Below, piece by piece: positions 54,029 through 63,870 of a stretch of 64,000 nt of DNA (position 1 is the first letter of the stretch; the number at the start of each line of letters is the position of its first letter). A program made the translations under genes and the position numbers. Source of the stretch: an uncultured Verrucomicrobia subdivision 3 bacterium. GTDB lineage: Bacteria > Verrucomicrobiota > Verrucomicrobiia > Limisphaerales > UBA11358. The stretch spans positions 81,707 through 145,706 of the forward strand of contig CAIQKM010000068.1 of NCBI GenBank assembly GCA_903872345.1, read 5' to 3'. The notes under the pieces are model-generated. The model ran no database searches. It saw only the letters and a list, made by a program, of their open reading frames with translations, and was not told the origin of the DNA.

Positions 54029-57000
54029 ATGTCTAACAACGCCGAACTTCTCCAACGTGCCTTGCGCGAACGCATCGTCATCATTGACGGCGCGATGGGC
54101 ACCACCATCCGTACCTACGGCCTAGGCGAAGCGGAGATACGCGGCGAGCGGTTCAAGGATTCCAAGAAAGATCTGAAGAACAACGGCGACCTCTATTCCC
54201 TGACGCAGCCGGGCACGATTGGCGACATCCACCGCCGCTTTCTGGAAGCCGGGGCGGACATCATTGAGACCAATACTTTTTCCGCGACGAGCATCGGCCA
54301 GAGTGAATTTTTCGTGGATGACCCGCGCGAACACGGCGGTCGCAAAGATCCGGCCTTTTATCAGGGCGTGATTGAGAATCCGTTTCTCAACGACCTGGCG
54401 TGGGAGATCAACGAACAGTCCGCGCGCCAGTGCCGCGAATGGGCCGACCGCATTGCGAACAAGACCGGCCGTCCGCGTTTCGTGGCGGGTGCCATCGGAC
54501 CGTTGACGGTGTCGCTTTCCAATTCGCCGGATGCGGATGACGCGGGCTTCCGCGTCTGCACCTTTGACCAGGTGAAGGCCGCCTACATCCACGAAGTGCG
54601 CGCGCTCATCGCGGGCGGCGTGGATCTGTTGCTGGTGGAAACCATTTTTGATTCGCTTAATGCGAAGGCCGCGCTCGTGGCCATTGAGGAAGTGTTTGAG
54701 AAGACCGGACAGCGCCTGCCCATCATGATTTCCGCTGCCGTGGGGCGTGGTGGTGAGACAATGATTTCTGCGCAGACTATTGAGGCTTATTGGAACGCGG
54801 TGAAGCATGTGAAGCCGATTGCCATCGGGCTAAACTGCTCGCTGGGACCGGATTTAATGAGGCCGTTTCTGGCGGAACTGGCCGGCAAATCGGATACCGC
54901 CATTTCGTGCTATCCCAACGCAGGGCTGCCGAATCCGCTTTCGCCCACGGGCTTTGATTTGCAACCGGCGGACATGGGCCGTTACCTCGGTGAATTTGCG
55001 GACAGTGGCCTGCTGAACATCGCCGGCGGTTGCTGTGGCAACACGCCCGAGCATATCGCGGCGATCGCGCAGACGCTGGCGAACAAGCCGCCGCGCACGC
55101 CGAAGACCGAGACCACCTTCGCCACCGGCGCAGCCATTCCGCTGCGGCTGTCGGGGTCGCAACCGTTCACACAGCAGATCGGCAATTTCATCATGATTGG
55201 CGAGCGCACGAATGTGGCGGGGTCGCCCAAGTTTGCGAAGCTCATCAAGGAAAACAAATACGAGGAAGCCGTGACCATCGCGCGCCAGCAGGTGGAGAAC
55301 GGGGCGAACATCATAGACATCTGCATGGACGAGGGGATGATTGACGGCGTGGCCGCCATGACCCGGTTCCTGCTGCTGCTCGCGAGCGAACCCGAGGTGG
55401 CCAAGGTGCCCTTCATGGTGGATTCCTCGAAGTGGGAAGTCATCGAGGCGGGCCTGAAATGTCTCCAGGGCAAGGGCATTGTGAACTCCATTTCGCTCAA
55501 GGAAGGCGAGGCGAAGTTCCGCGAATGCGCCAAAAAAATCCGGCGCTACGGCGCGGCGGTGGTGGTGATGGCCTTTGATGAAAACGGCCAGGCGGCGAGC
55601 TATGCGGAAAAGATCCGCATCTGCGAACGCGCCTACCGCATTCTGGTGGATGACGTCGGCTTCCCGCCGGAAGACATTATTTTCGATCCGAACATCCTCA
55701 CCGTCGGCACGGGCATCGAGGAGCACAACAACTACGCGGTGGACTTCATCGAAGCCACGCGCTGGATCAAGCAGAACCTGCCGTATGCGAAGGTGAGCGG
55801 CGGCGTGTCCAACGTGTCCTTCGGCTTTCGGGGGAACAATCCCGTGCGCGAGGCCATGCACAGCGCGTTTCTGTACCACGCCATCCAGGCGGGCATGGAC
55901 ATGGCCATCGTCAACGCCGGCATGTTGGAAGTTTACGAGGAGATCAATCCCGAGTTGCGCGAACTTGTGGAAGACGTGCTGCTGAACCGCCGCCCCGATG
56001 CCACCGAACGGCTCGTGACCTTCGGCGAAAAACTCAAGGCCGCCAGCGCCGGCACCACCGCCAGCGACAAAAAGGTGGAGGAAGAATGGCGCAAAGGCAC
56101 GGTCGAGGAACGTCTCTCGCACGCGCTGGTGAAGGGCATTGACGCGCACATTGACGCCGACACCGCCGAAGCCTTGCAAAAATACGGCAAGCCGCTGACG
56201 GTCATCGAAGGTCCGCTGATGGCGGGCATGGGGATCGTGGGCGATTTGTTTGGCGCGGGCAAAATGTTTCTGCCGCAGGTGGTCAAATCGGCGCGCGTGA
56301 TGAAAAAATCCGTGGCGTATCTCACGCCGTACATGGAGGCCGAGAAGGCTGCCATGGCTGCGGCCGGCCAGGCTGTGAAGGCGCAGGGTAAAATTGTGAT
56401 GGCCACCGTCAAGGGCGACGTGCATGACATCGGCAAGAACATTGTCGGCGTGGTGCTCGCCTGTAATAACTACGAGGTGATTGACCTTGGGGTGATGGTA
56501 TCGTGCGAAAAGATTCTGGAAGCGGCCCGCAAAGAAAATGCCGACATCATCGGCCTGAGCGGCCTTATCACGCCGTCGCTGGATGAAATGGCACATGTCG
56601 CCCGCGAGATGGAGCGCAATGGTTTCAAGATTCCCCTGCTCATCGGCGGGGCCACCACCAGCCGCGCCCATACGGCCGTGAAACTCGCGCAACATTATAG
56701 CGGACCGCTTGTGCACGTGCTGGATGCCAGCCGCGCGGTGCCGGTGGCGAGCAGCCTCTTGAGCAAGGACGGCAAAGACGCCTTTGTAAAACAGCTCCGC
56801 GCCGATTACGTGCAACTGCGCTCGGCTCACGCCACCCAAGCGGTGAAACTGATTTCACTCGCGGCGGCCCGTACCAATGCGCCCAAGCTGACCTATACGG
56901 ACCTGCCCAAGCCGGAGTTCATCGGTGTGCGCACACTGTCCTCGGCGGCGTTCCATCCGGGCAAATGCGATTGCGGTTCCTCGCACGGCCATGCCGGGGC

Positions 57001-57901
57001 GTTTGCAGTTTCGCTGGAAGAAGTCGTGCCGTTCATTGATTGGACGCCGTTCTTCCACACGTGGGAATTGCGCGGGGTGTATCCCAAGATTCTCCAGCAC
57101 GAAAAACACGGCGACGAAGCGCGGAAGCTGTTCGCGGATGCCCAGCAATTGCTCGCGGACATTGTGACGAAGCGGTCGCTCCAACTCCGCGCCGTGTATG
57201 GTCTGTTCCCCGCCAATGCGGTGGGCGATGACGTGGAAGTGTACACAAACGGTTCGCGCCGGCATCTGCGCACGACGTTCCATTTCCTGCGCCAGCAAAT
57301 CGAGAAAGGCGACGGCACGCCCAACTGGTGTCTCGCGGATTTCGTGGCCCCCAAGCTTCCCGCCGGCCAAGCGCAACCCGAGGATTACATCGGCGCGTTT
57401 GCGGTCACCTCCGGCATCGGACTAAAAGACATCGTTGAGAAGTTCAAGGCGCAGCACGACGACTACAACGCCATCATGGCTGAAGCCATCGCAGACCGCC
57501 TGGCAGAGGCGTTTGCCGAATACCTGCACAAGCGCGTGCGCGACGAATGGGGTTTTGGCCGCGCGGAGAATCTCTCCACCGACGATTTGATCGCGGAGAA
57601 ATATCGCGGCATCCGCCCGGCCCCCGGTTATCCGGCCTGCCCGGATCACACGGAAAAGGCGATCATCTGGGATCTCCTCGATGCCGAGCAGCATACGAGC
57701 ATCAAGCTGACCGAAAGCTTCGCCATGCACCCTGGCTCCAGCGTGAGCGGACTGTACTTCGCCCATCCGGAGTCCAAGTTTTTTGCCGTCAGCAAGCTGG
57801 GCAAAGATCAGGTGGAAGACCTCTCCCGCCGCAAAAATGTGCCCGTGGCCGAGACGGAAAAATGGCTGGGGCCTTGGCTGAATTACAATCCGTCGGCGTG
57901 A
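54029..57901 (+). CDS. metH: Cobalamin-dependent methionine synthase
   Basis: This 1290-residue cytoplasmic enzyme moves a methyl group from methyltetrahydrofolate to homocysteine through methylcobalamin. All four modules are present: the homocysteine domain with zinc ligands Cys270 (GLNCSLGPD) and Cys335-Cys336 ([10 protein letters not shown]); the folate domain ([38 protein letters not shown]); the cap and cobalamin domain with the cobalt-binding His799 in [11 protein letters not shown]; and the activation domain ([18 protein letters not shown]) that binds S-adenosylmethionine. ATG 54029 is used rather than the TTG before it. It is a single gene without neighbours from the pathway. Confidence 0.97.
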   Translation: MSNNAELLQRALRERIVIIDGAMGTTIRTYGLGEAEIRGERFKDSKKDLKNNGDLYSLTQPGTIGDIHRRFLEAGADIIETNTFSATSIGQSEFFVDDPREHGGRKDPAFYQGVIENPFLNDLAWEINEQSARQCREWADRIANKTGRPRFVAGAIGPLTVSLSNSPDADDAGFRVCTFDQVKAAYIHEVRALIAGGVDLLLVETIFDSLNAKAALVAIEEVFEKTGQRLPIMISAAVGRGGETMISAQTIEAYWNAVKHVKPIAIGLNCSLGPDLMRPFLAELAGKSDTAISCYPNAGLPNPLSPTGFDLQPADMGRYLGEFADSGLLNIAGGCCGNTPEHIAAIAQTLANKPPRTPKTETTFATGAAIPLRLSGSQPFTQQIGNFIMIGERTNVAGSPKFAKLIKENKYEEAVTIARQQVENGANIIDICMDEGMIDGVAAMTRFLLLLASEPEVAKVPFMVDSSKWEVIEAGLKCLQGKGIVNSISLKEGEAKFRECAKKIRRYGAAVVVMAFDENGQAASYAEKIRICERAYRILVDDVGFPPEDIIFDPNILTVGTGIEEHNNYAVDFIEATRWIKQNLPYAKVSGGVSNVSFGFRGNNPVREAMHSAFLYHAIQAGMDMAIVNAGMLEVYEEINPELRELVEDVLLNRRPDATERLVTFGEKLKAASAGTTASDKKVEEEWRKGTVEERLSHALVKGIDAHIDADTAEALQKYGKPLTVIEGPLMAGMGIVGDLFGAGKMFLPQVVKSARVMKKSVAYLTPYMEAEKAAMAAAGQAVKAQGKIVMATVKGDVHDIGKNIVGVVLACNNYEVIDLGVMVSCEKILEAARKENADIIGLSGLITPSLDEMAHVAREMERNGFKIPLLIGGATTSRAHTAVKLAQHYSGPLVHVLDASRAVPVASSLLSKDGKDAFVKQLRADYVQLRSAHATQAVKLISLAAARTNAPKLTYTDLPKPEFIGVRTLSSAAFHPGKCDCGSSHGHAGAFAVSLEEVVPFIDWTPFFHTWELRGVYPKILQHEKHGDEARKLFADAQQLLADIVTKRSLQLRAVYGLFPANAVGDDVEVYTNGSRRHLRTTFHFLRQQIEKGDGTPNWCLADFVAPKLPAGQAQPEDYIGAFAVTSGIGLKDIVEKFKAQHDDYNAIMAEAIADRLAEAFAEYLHKRVRDEWGFGRAENLSTDDLIAEKYRGIRPAPGYPACPDHTEKAIIWDLLDAEQHTSIKLTESFAMHPGSSVSGLYFAHPESKFFAVSKLGKDQVEDLSRRKNVPVAETEKWLGPWLNYNPSA

Positions 57902-57932
57902 CCAGCCGGGGCGGGGCGGATTTCATTTAGGT

Positions 57933-58009
57933 GTAGCAGCCGACGTGAGGAGGCTCCAAACAAATGAACGTCTCTGATAATTTTTGAGCCTCCTTACGTC
58001 GGCTGCTAC
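57933..58009. repeat. 24-bp inverted repeat between convergent genes
   Basis: The arms at 57933-57956 (GTAGCAGCCGACGTGAGGAG and GCTC) and 57986-58009 are complementary with one mismatch that becomes a G-U pair in one RNA. The 29-base spacer is AT-rich. The element sits between the metH stop and the stop of the LysM protein gene and could terminate both, or be another mobile repeat family. Confidence 0.85.
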
Positions 58010-58025
58010 TTCATAAAAGAGCGGC

Positions 58026-60530
58026 TCACGGCGGCGAAACATTATTCGTCTCCCCCAAAGGTATCATAATAAGCTGCCCCACCTTCATTTTGCTCGGATT
58101 CAAGTCGGGATTGGCGTTTAACACATTGGTCACATCAATGGTGGAATTGATCCGTGCGGCGGCGGCGGCGATGGCGGTGAGGGTGTCGCCCATGTGGATC
58201 ACATATTTCCGGCCGGGGACGGGATACTGGAGGGAGAAGACGTCGCCGGCACCGTTCCGGGACACGGCGTTGGTCAGTAGCGGAGTGAGCGAGATGTCCG
58301 GCCAGCGGGCGGACAAGGACAGGAAATTGCCAATTTCATCCAGTTCCGGAAACCAGTGAAGCTCATCCGCGCGCGCGCCGATGGCGGTTTGGCGGCAGCG
58401 CCGGACGAGGGCCTTGTAAAAGCGGTCGGCCGCCTGGGGATCGCGATACTTCAGCCAGCCGCCGGCAGTACACAGGATGCGGGCGGTTTCATCGGTGTTA
58501 TCCGGGAGCAATTGCGCGGCGGCCCACGCCAGATCGGCTGCTTGGTAGCGGTAGTGAAACCGTTTGTCCGGCTCGACACCATGAGCTGCTGCCCGGGCGA
58601 TTTCATTGGTATCCGCGCGGTTGATTTGGTTCACCGGCGCGTTGGTAAGGCGCGTTTGCCACATCACATCCAGCTCATAACCACCTTCGTAAATCGCCCA
58701 GTCCGGCTCCAGTTCGGTGCCGAGCAATTCCATGCCATTGGTGCGGGCCACCCAGGCGGCGGTAAAGAGCGCCTCCGCGCGGACTTGGGCGGTCAAGTTC
58801 GTCTCCGCCCCGGTGTGCAATCCGGTGGTAAACCGGTCGAAAGATTCCCGCCAGATCGCCGGGTAAAACTTCCGCGCCTCGGGATAACGGGCTTCCCGCG
58901 CCAGCCGGCGGGCGAGCAGATAACGGATTTGGTTTCGCGCATCAAAAGGTTCGCCGTACCAGCGTTGGTTCGCCGACTGGCTGTCATTCGTTTTTGCCGC
59001 CGGGAGCGCGGGCCAATGGCTGTCCACGTAATGTTTTAATTCATCGGCGGTCAGCACGCGCTCGGCCACGTAGGCGGCATCCATCCAGTAACCGGAGTGG
59101 AGCAAGGCATCCAGTGATTCGGTGTATTCGCGCCGGGCCAAATGCAGGACACCAAGTTCGCCGGAAATCTGGCGATTGATTGGAATGGTGTCGTCCAAAT
59201 CCACGTTGATCTGAACATAAAGACTGCCGGCGAAATCCGGCGTGGCATTGGTGGCTTCCGGCACGGCCGGGAAACGGCGGCTGAGCTTGGTCAATATCCG
59301 GGCGGCGTCATCCACCCGGCCGGCGCGCAAATCCAGCTTGGCCTGCAACCATTGGGCCACGGGTTCATGGCGGGCCAGATTGATCCAATGCTGCGCGGCG
59401 GTGAGATCGTCCGCCTGATAGGCCGCGAGAGCGAGTTGGTCGGCGGATTCCACATCCTGCACCCCGGCCGCTTCCACGGCGCGGAGCCAGGCGCGGTTCC
59501 GGGGCGAAACCACATTCGTAATGGCATCCGAACCCTCCTCGTGACCATACCCATACGGCAGCGCGGAAAGCAGATACGCCGTAATGACCCGGCGGGCGTG
59601 GGAGTTTTTGGCCAGTTCCACGAGTTGGGCCGGGGGAATGTTGGTATCGCCGACGAGGCTGGAAGCGCATTCGCGCAGCGAGTTCCCGGCGGTGTCATCC
59701 CCGGCGGCAAGCTGTTCGAGGTAAAGATCAATGGCGCGCTGGTAATCCTGGCGCTTCAAATAGATTTGCGCCTCCAGACCGATGCTGGCCGTGGCGAGCC
59801 CGATTGAGTCGGCAAAGCCGCTGGCGGCGAGATTGCGCACCTGCTCAAATGACTTCAGGGCCAGGTCGAACGGATATTCGTTGGTTTCACTGGCCTGCTG
59901 TTTGCCGAGCATGAACGCCGCCCAGGTGGATTTGAAATGCCGTTCAGCCGGGGGCAGCTCCAACAGGTTTTCCCAGGCGCTGGATGCGACGTACGCATTG
60001 CCCTGCCGCCAGGCCATGGCACCTTGAAAGTAGTCGGCGAATTCGCGAGGCAATCCAGGCGCAATTTGAATGTCCGGAAACGGCGGCGGGGGATTGGTGG
60101 GATCAATGTCGTGGGTCATGCCATTGGTATCAACAACGTAAGGGCGGGCAATTTCCCATTCGTGATATTTGGTCAGGTAATCATTCAGCTTGGCGCGCTG
60201 GGCGAGATGGAAGCTGATGATGGCGGTGGCCTGTTCGGGCGGGGTGTGTTTGGCCTTGAGCGCGGCGGTCAGGTCGGCCAGTTCGGCATCGCCGGTCTGT
60301 TCCTCATAATGCTGGCCGGCGGCCAGCGGCACCGCGTGCCAGCGGGTGTCCGCCAGCTTCAGCCGCTCCAGTTCGTGCGCGAAGCTGGCAACGGGCGGCT
60401 GGAAGACGGCGTGGTCGCCATCGTCCAGCAGGTTGTTGGGGAAAAACGGTCCGCAGGCAAAGACACTGCCGGCGACCGACATCATCACGGCGGCCGCCAT
60501 CAGGGCCGCGTTAAAACTTACTGACTTCAA
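58026..60530 (-). CDS. Secreted protein of unknown function with a C-terminal LysM domain
   Basis: This protein of about 834 residues has a signal peptide ending GSVFACGPFFPNNLLDDGDH. The cysteine after VFA could make it a lipoprotein, but the lipobox is poor. A very long alpha-helical middle, with pairs of helices about every 35 residues (ASSAWENLLELPPAERHFKS; AIDLYLEQLAAGD), looks like degenerate tetratricopeptide repeats. A LysM domain (KYVIHMGDTLTAIAAAAARI; NPDLNPSKMKVGQLIMIPLG) ends it and should bind peptidoglycan. TTG 60530 is the preferred start: GAGGTG lies five bases before it inside the end of the upstream gene, giving a 20-base overlap. A GTG at 60584 is the alternative. Confidence 0.75.
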   Translation of the reverse strand: MKSVSFNAALMAAAVMMSVAGSVFACGPFFPNNLLDDGDHAVFQPPVASFAHELERLKLADTRWHAVPLAAGQHYEEQTGDAELADLTAALKAKHTPPEQATAIISFHLAQRAKLNDYLTKYHEWEIARPYVVDTNGMTHDIDPTNPPPPFPDIQIAPGLPREFADYFQGAMAWRQGNAYVASSAWENLLELPPAERHFKSTWAAFMLGKQQASETNEYPFDLALKSFEQVRNLAASGFADSIGLATASIGLEAQIYLKRQDYQRAIDLYLEQLAAGDDTAGNSLRECASSLVGDTNIPPAQLVELAKNSHARRVITAYLLSALPYGYGHEEGSDAITNVVSPRNRAWLRAVEAAGVQDVESADQLALAAYQADDLTAAQHWINLARHEPVAQWLQAKLDLRAGRVDDAARILTKLSRRFPAVPEATNATPDFAGSLYVQINVDLDDTIPINRQISGELGVLHLARREYTESLDALLHSGYWMDAAYVAERVLTADELKHYVDSHWPALPAAKTNDSQSANQRWYGEPFDARNQIRYLLARRLAREARYPEARKFYPAIWRESFDRFTTGLHTGAETNLTAQVRAEALFTAAWVARTNGMELLGTELEPDWAIYEGGYELDVMWQTRLTNAPVNQINRADTNEIARAAAHGVEPDKRFHYRYQAADLAWAAAQLLPDNTDETARILCTAGGWLKYRDPQAADRFYKALVRRCRQTAIGARADELHWFPELDEIGNFLSLSARWPDISLTPLLTNAVSRNGAGDVFSLQYPVPGRKYVIHMGDTLTAIAAAAARINSTIDVTNVLNANPDLNPSKMKVGQLIMIPLGETNNVSPP

Positions 60531-61761
60531 GTTGCACCTCACGATCTGTGTCGAACCGCAGCCAGCCAATGACCAGTTTTTCACCGGCGGGCAGTCGGAA
60601 CAACAACGGGCTGTTTAATCTCGCGGCGGAATCATCCGATTCCGCCAGTTCAAAGCCCGCCAAGCCGTCGCCTGCAATAAAGCGGGCACCGGACCAGCGG
60701 ACCACTACAGCGAGCCGTGAGGAAATGTCGAGTTCGCCACTGTTCACCAGGCTGATTTCCACCAAACCTGGCTCGACTCGGCGCGCGGCTGCGTGAAACT
60801 GTTCACGCGGCACGCGTCCCTGCACTATTGCACCGAGGGTCGCCCAACGCCAGTTCAAGTTATCCACAATCACCGGGAGCCGGTACCAGATCACGCCCCC
60901 CAGCGCCGCCGGCCGGTTAGTGGCCCACTGCTGCACCAACGCGCTCAGGGCCACGGGATCGGCGGACATCGCGCGCACCTGCGTGCCGACGGGCCAGTCG
61001 GTCTTTGGCGTCTCGGCGGAAAGCCCGGCGAACCGGCCATTTGTGCCAAATGCCACTAGATAGGTATAGGTCGGCAACGCCACGCGAAAAGGCACGCCCA
61101 ACTCCCCTGCCCGGCTGACCGCGCGACGGGCAGCGACGGGGTCGCACAACGCAAACGGCCGGTCAATGCTTACCGGTTTTTCGAGTGAATGTACCTGCAA
61201 CACATAATTGCTCGCCGTGGCCGCCAGCGGGGCAAATGCCGGGGAATCCTGCCACGCCGGCAACGCGGTAATCGTAACCGGCAACGGCGCGAGCCGACGC
61301 TGAATTTCGGTCAACCAAGCGCGGTAATCCGCCAGCCGGGCGGTGGCGCAGTCAAAATCAATTTGCAGTTCCACCGGCGCAACATGGTTGGTGCGCGCCG
61401 CGGTTTCGAGGGATGCCGCCACGCCGGCGAGCACATTGACGGCCAAAGGATTTTTCGCAAGGTCACCGTGGTAAGGCCCCACGCGCAGAGCCAGGCCAAT
61501 CGGCGTATGCAACTTGGCCAGCGTGGGATAATCTACTGCCACGCGGGTGACCGATGGTATTTGGTTCTTCCAGGTTACCTCGGCGGCGAGCACCACGGTC
61601 TCGGCAAAGTTGGTGGCGTGGGCGGTAACCGCTTCGATGACCGGTGGGCTCCAGGCGCGCTGCCAGACATAGACGGATTGTGGCAAAGAGGTGCCGGCGC
61701 GGGTGGAAAAGGTTCCCACCGCGAGCACCAGCCAGAGCAACCATCCCAGCCACCGTTTCAT
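60511..61761 (-). CDS. DUF3142-type secreted protein
   Basis: This 416-residue protein has a signal peptide (WLGWLLWLVLAVGTFSTRAG). The core matches what I recall of DUF3142: SLPQSVYVWQRAWSPPVIEA near the start, ELQIDFDCATARLADYRAWL in the middle, and VTITALPAWQDSPAFAPLAA with YVLQVHSLEKPVSIDRPFAL. The pattern suggests a glycosidase-like barrel; no reaction has been assigned to the family as far as I know. Its end overlaps the start of the LysM protein gene, so the two are translated together and may act on the same envelope target. Confidence 0.8.
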   Translation of the reverse strand: MKRWLGWLLWLVLAVGTFSTRAGTSLPQSVYVWQRAWSPPVIEAVTAHATNFAETVVLAAEVTWKNQIPSVTRVAVDYPTLAKLHTPIGLALRVGPYHGDLAKNPLAVNVLAGVAASLETAARTNHVAPVELQIDFDCATARLADYRAWLTEIQRRLAPLPVTITALPAWQDSPAFAPLAATASNYVLQVHSLEKPVSIDRPFALCDPVAARRAVSRAGELGVPFRVALPTYTYLVAFGTNGRFAGLSAETPKTDWPVGTQVRAMSADPVALSALVQQWATNRPAALGGVIWYRLPVIVDNLNWRWATLGAIVQGRVPREQFHAAARRVEPGLVEISLVNSGELDISSRLAVVVRWSGARFIAGDGLAGFELAESDDSAARLNSPLLFRLPAGEKLVIGWLRFDTDREVQLEVSKF

Positions 61762-61951
61762 GGCGCGACATTAGCGGTTTTGTCTGAAACTGCCAGTGAT
61801 TATGTTTACAATTTCCAAAGGCCGATGGCCAATTGGGTGCGGGCAGACGCAGGTTTTGGATTTCTGCGGGAGGCATGATGCTTTGAACGCTTGGAGGCTT
61901 TCCAGTGCAAAGATCCTGACTATCTGGCAACTCATTTTAAAAAACAGCGGC

Positions 61952-62782
61952 TCAATTCGCCGGGGCGCCGTTGTAGGTCCAGTTGATGTCGGCATTGCCG
62001 GGGTCGGCGGCCTTGGTGATGGCGTTGGAGCAGACGTAGGTGTAACGGAACCACGCGGCGTGGCCGTCGGCAAAAACGAGGTTGCCACCGGCGCTGTGCC
62101 GGGAGGAAAACTGGGTGGTGGTGCTGTGGGAATCGCCGAGGTTCTTGGTGGGATCGCTGCCGTAAAACGGGGTTTCGGAAGAATGAGTCCGCGTGTCGGC
62201 AAACATCACAAAGGCCGAAGGATGCTGGATGGTAGTGAGGGTAAAGTTCGTGCCATAGGCCACACCGGCGGGCAGGCCGGTGGCGCCTTTGTTGTTCATC
62301 GCAAAATTGAAAATGACGCCCGTGAGCGGATCGCGCTCGGCCGGCAGTGACATCGAAGTGGGACACGTGAAGATGGTGCGACTGCTCACGAAGGCGGCCG
62401 GATTATCCGCATATTGCCAGAGCGGTTTGGCGGAGATGTAGGGCGGCAGAGCGTTGAACCAGCCGGTGCTGCCGGCCCCGGCGGCGGCGAAGGATGCGAG
62501 GTCGGTCCAGAGCAAGTTGTCATCGCTATAGGTGGCGGGTGTGCCCGGCGTACCTTTGGGAATGCGGGCGGCGGGGAAAACCTGATTGCTGTCGTCCACG
62601 TACAGGGTCAGGGCCAGACCCCATTGGCGCAGGTTGCTCAGGCAGGCGGCGCGGCGGGCGCTTTCCCGGGCCTTGGCGAGAGCGGGCAAGAGCATGGCCG
62701 CCAGGATGGCGACGATGGCAATGACCACCAGCAGTTCGATGAGGGTGAATCCAGAATTTGTTTTTCCGCGTAAGTTTTTCAT
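61952..62782 (-). CDS. Prepilin-type N-terminal domain protein (pseudopilin-like), second copy
   Basis: This 276-residue protein starts [20 protein letters not shown], a class III prepilin signal cut after Gly12, with Glu at +5 and a hydrophobic helix ending [20 protein letters not shown]. The globular part ends with [19 protein letters not shown], the same H-x-x-G/F-x-D-G-H pattern as the copy at 22.5-23.4 kb. The two differ in their variable domains. The gene is separate from the DUF3142 gene by about 190 bases. Its partner in filament assembly or secretion is not in this window. Confidence 0.9.
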   Translation of the reverse strand: MKNLRGKTNSGFTLIELLVVIAIVAILAAMLLPALAKARESARRAACLSNLRQWGLALTLYVDDSNQVFPAARIPKGTPGTPATYSDDNLLWTDLASFAAAGAGSTGWFNALPPYISAKPLWQYADNPAAFVSSRTIFTCPTSMSLPAERDPLTGVIFNFAMNNKGATGLPAGVAYGTNFTLTTIQHPSAFVMFADTRTHSSETPFYGSDPTKNLGDSHSTTTQFSSRHSAGGNLVFADGHAAWFRYTYVCSNAITKAADPGNADINWTYNGAPAN

Positions 62783-63039
62783 AACGCGGAAGACTCTGAC
62801 AGAAACGACGACGGCCTGCTTTTGGCCGGTTGCGATTTGTTGTCGGCGGGTTGCGGATGGGGGCAGTTTGGAGTTCCGGGTTCACCCGGCCCGCCCCCGT
62901 AGCGGCGGGCATCCATGCCAGCCGTGGAGCCGGCGCTTCCAGCCCGGCGGAAACAGCTCCGCCAGCGCGTGCGGTTGTCCATGCGCGAAGCGTTGGACGG
63001 TTTTACGATTCCCTGACGACAAAAACGCTCGCGGGCTTG

Positions 63040-63345
63040 CTATTTCAACCGCTTTCGCAATTTGGCCGGGTCCTGGTTTCCCTGCCAGACAGCAACGATT
63101 TTTACCCGCTGTTTATCTTCCAAAATCGTGAAGAATATCGCGTAAGGCCAGCCGATGATTTTGCTTTTATAGGTGGTAGGACCAACTTTGGGATAACGAA
63201 ATGGATCCAAGGCTATTTTTTGCAGGTATTCATCCAGCGCCACGGCGAAACGTCCACCGACGCCCGCTTCCTGGGCCTCATACCAATCACCCGCCTGACG
63301 TATTTCTTCCCGGACAACGGCCTCAATAATGAGACCAAAGCTCAT
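63040..63345 (-). CDS. RelE/ParE-superfamily toxin
   Basis: This 101-residue protein is a type II toxin of the ParE branch. The pattern VREEIRQAGDWYEAQEAGVG, then RFAVALDEYLQKIALDPFRY and the C-terminal YAIFFTILEDKQRVKIVAVW is typical. ParE toxins poison gyrase and RelE toxins cut messenger RNA; which applies is not clear. Its ATG overlaps the antitoxin stop codon by four bases (ATGA), so it is made only together with the antitoxin. The pair appears complete, in contrast to the broken ParD at 2564. Confidence 0.9.
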   Translation of the reverse strand: MSFGLIIEAVVREEIRQAGDWYEAQEAGVGGRFAVALDEYLQKIALDPFRYPKVGPTTYKSKIIGWPYAIFFTILEDKQRVKIVAVWQGNQDPAKLRKRLK

Positions 63346-63572
63346 TGCTTGACTCCGTAGCGGGCAAACATTTCAGCGCGGAGGGTTTCCCAAGGGATGC
63401 CGCGTTCGGGATGCGCCCGGGCATCGGCGGCGCGGCGTTCAAGCTCGGCAATTTGTTCAGGCGTGAGTGCGTCATTGGAACCACCGAATTCCAAATCAAT
63501 CATCTCCACGAATTCACGCCGCTCCGGCTCAGGCATCCGGCGCAGTTCTTCGAGAATTTCCGTCCTGCTCAT
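63342..63572 (-). CDS. Addiction-module antitoxin of the short helical (Unstab_antitox) family
   Basis: This 76-residue protein begins MSRTEILEELRRMPEPERRE and ends ERGIPWETLRAEMFARYGVK, with an acidic middle (EMIDLEFGGSNDALTPEQ). The C-terminal GIPWETLRAEM resembles the toxin-binding tail of small antitoxins paired with ParE proteins. It is the first gene of a two-gene module. The ATG at 63572 follows a purine-poor leader, and I see no operator repeats. Confidence 0.85.
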   Translation of the reverse strand: MSRTEILEELRRMPEPERREFVEMIDLEFGGSNDALTPEQIAELERRAADARAHPERGIPWETLRAEMFARYGVKQ

Positions 63573-63643
63573 GGCGGCAATTTACTGCTTTCAAGAGGAT
63601 TCGCAAGCGAGGTTTTTGCCAGCACGAACCTCAGCGCGCGTCG

Positions 63644-63870
63644 TTATGGCCATCTCCATATAGAGCAACACCCATTTCCAAAGTCACTGTTCGCCAGTTC
63701 ATCAATCCAATAATCTTGGCGACTGTAATGGCCGTGCAGGGCGATTTCATAATCGCGGGTCAGCATGGCTTCATCGGTGTAGGCCGGTGATTCCTTGATG
63801 GTCTCGCGGGAGAGATTCACGAATATTTTGCATCAAGCCAGCTCACGCGTTCAATCCATTGGAGGGTGTT
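63644..63870 (-). pseudogene. Broken PRC-barrel-like gene remnant
   Basis: On the minus strand one frame reads ERVSWLDAK before a stop at 63817-63819. The next frame continues IFVNLSRETIKESPAYTDEA, then TRDYEIALHGHYSRQDYW, ending at TAA 63644. Joined, this resembles the end of PRC-barrel proteins (RVSW..DRKV-V-LSRE-IK-SPEY pattern, then DYE-RL-DYYGR-YW). One missing A in the run at 63826-63829 would explain the shift. The upstream part (ATG 63969) does not clearly belong to the family, so the front of the gene is probably lost. Confidence 0.45.
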
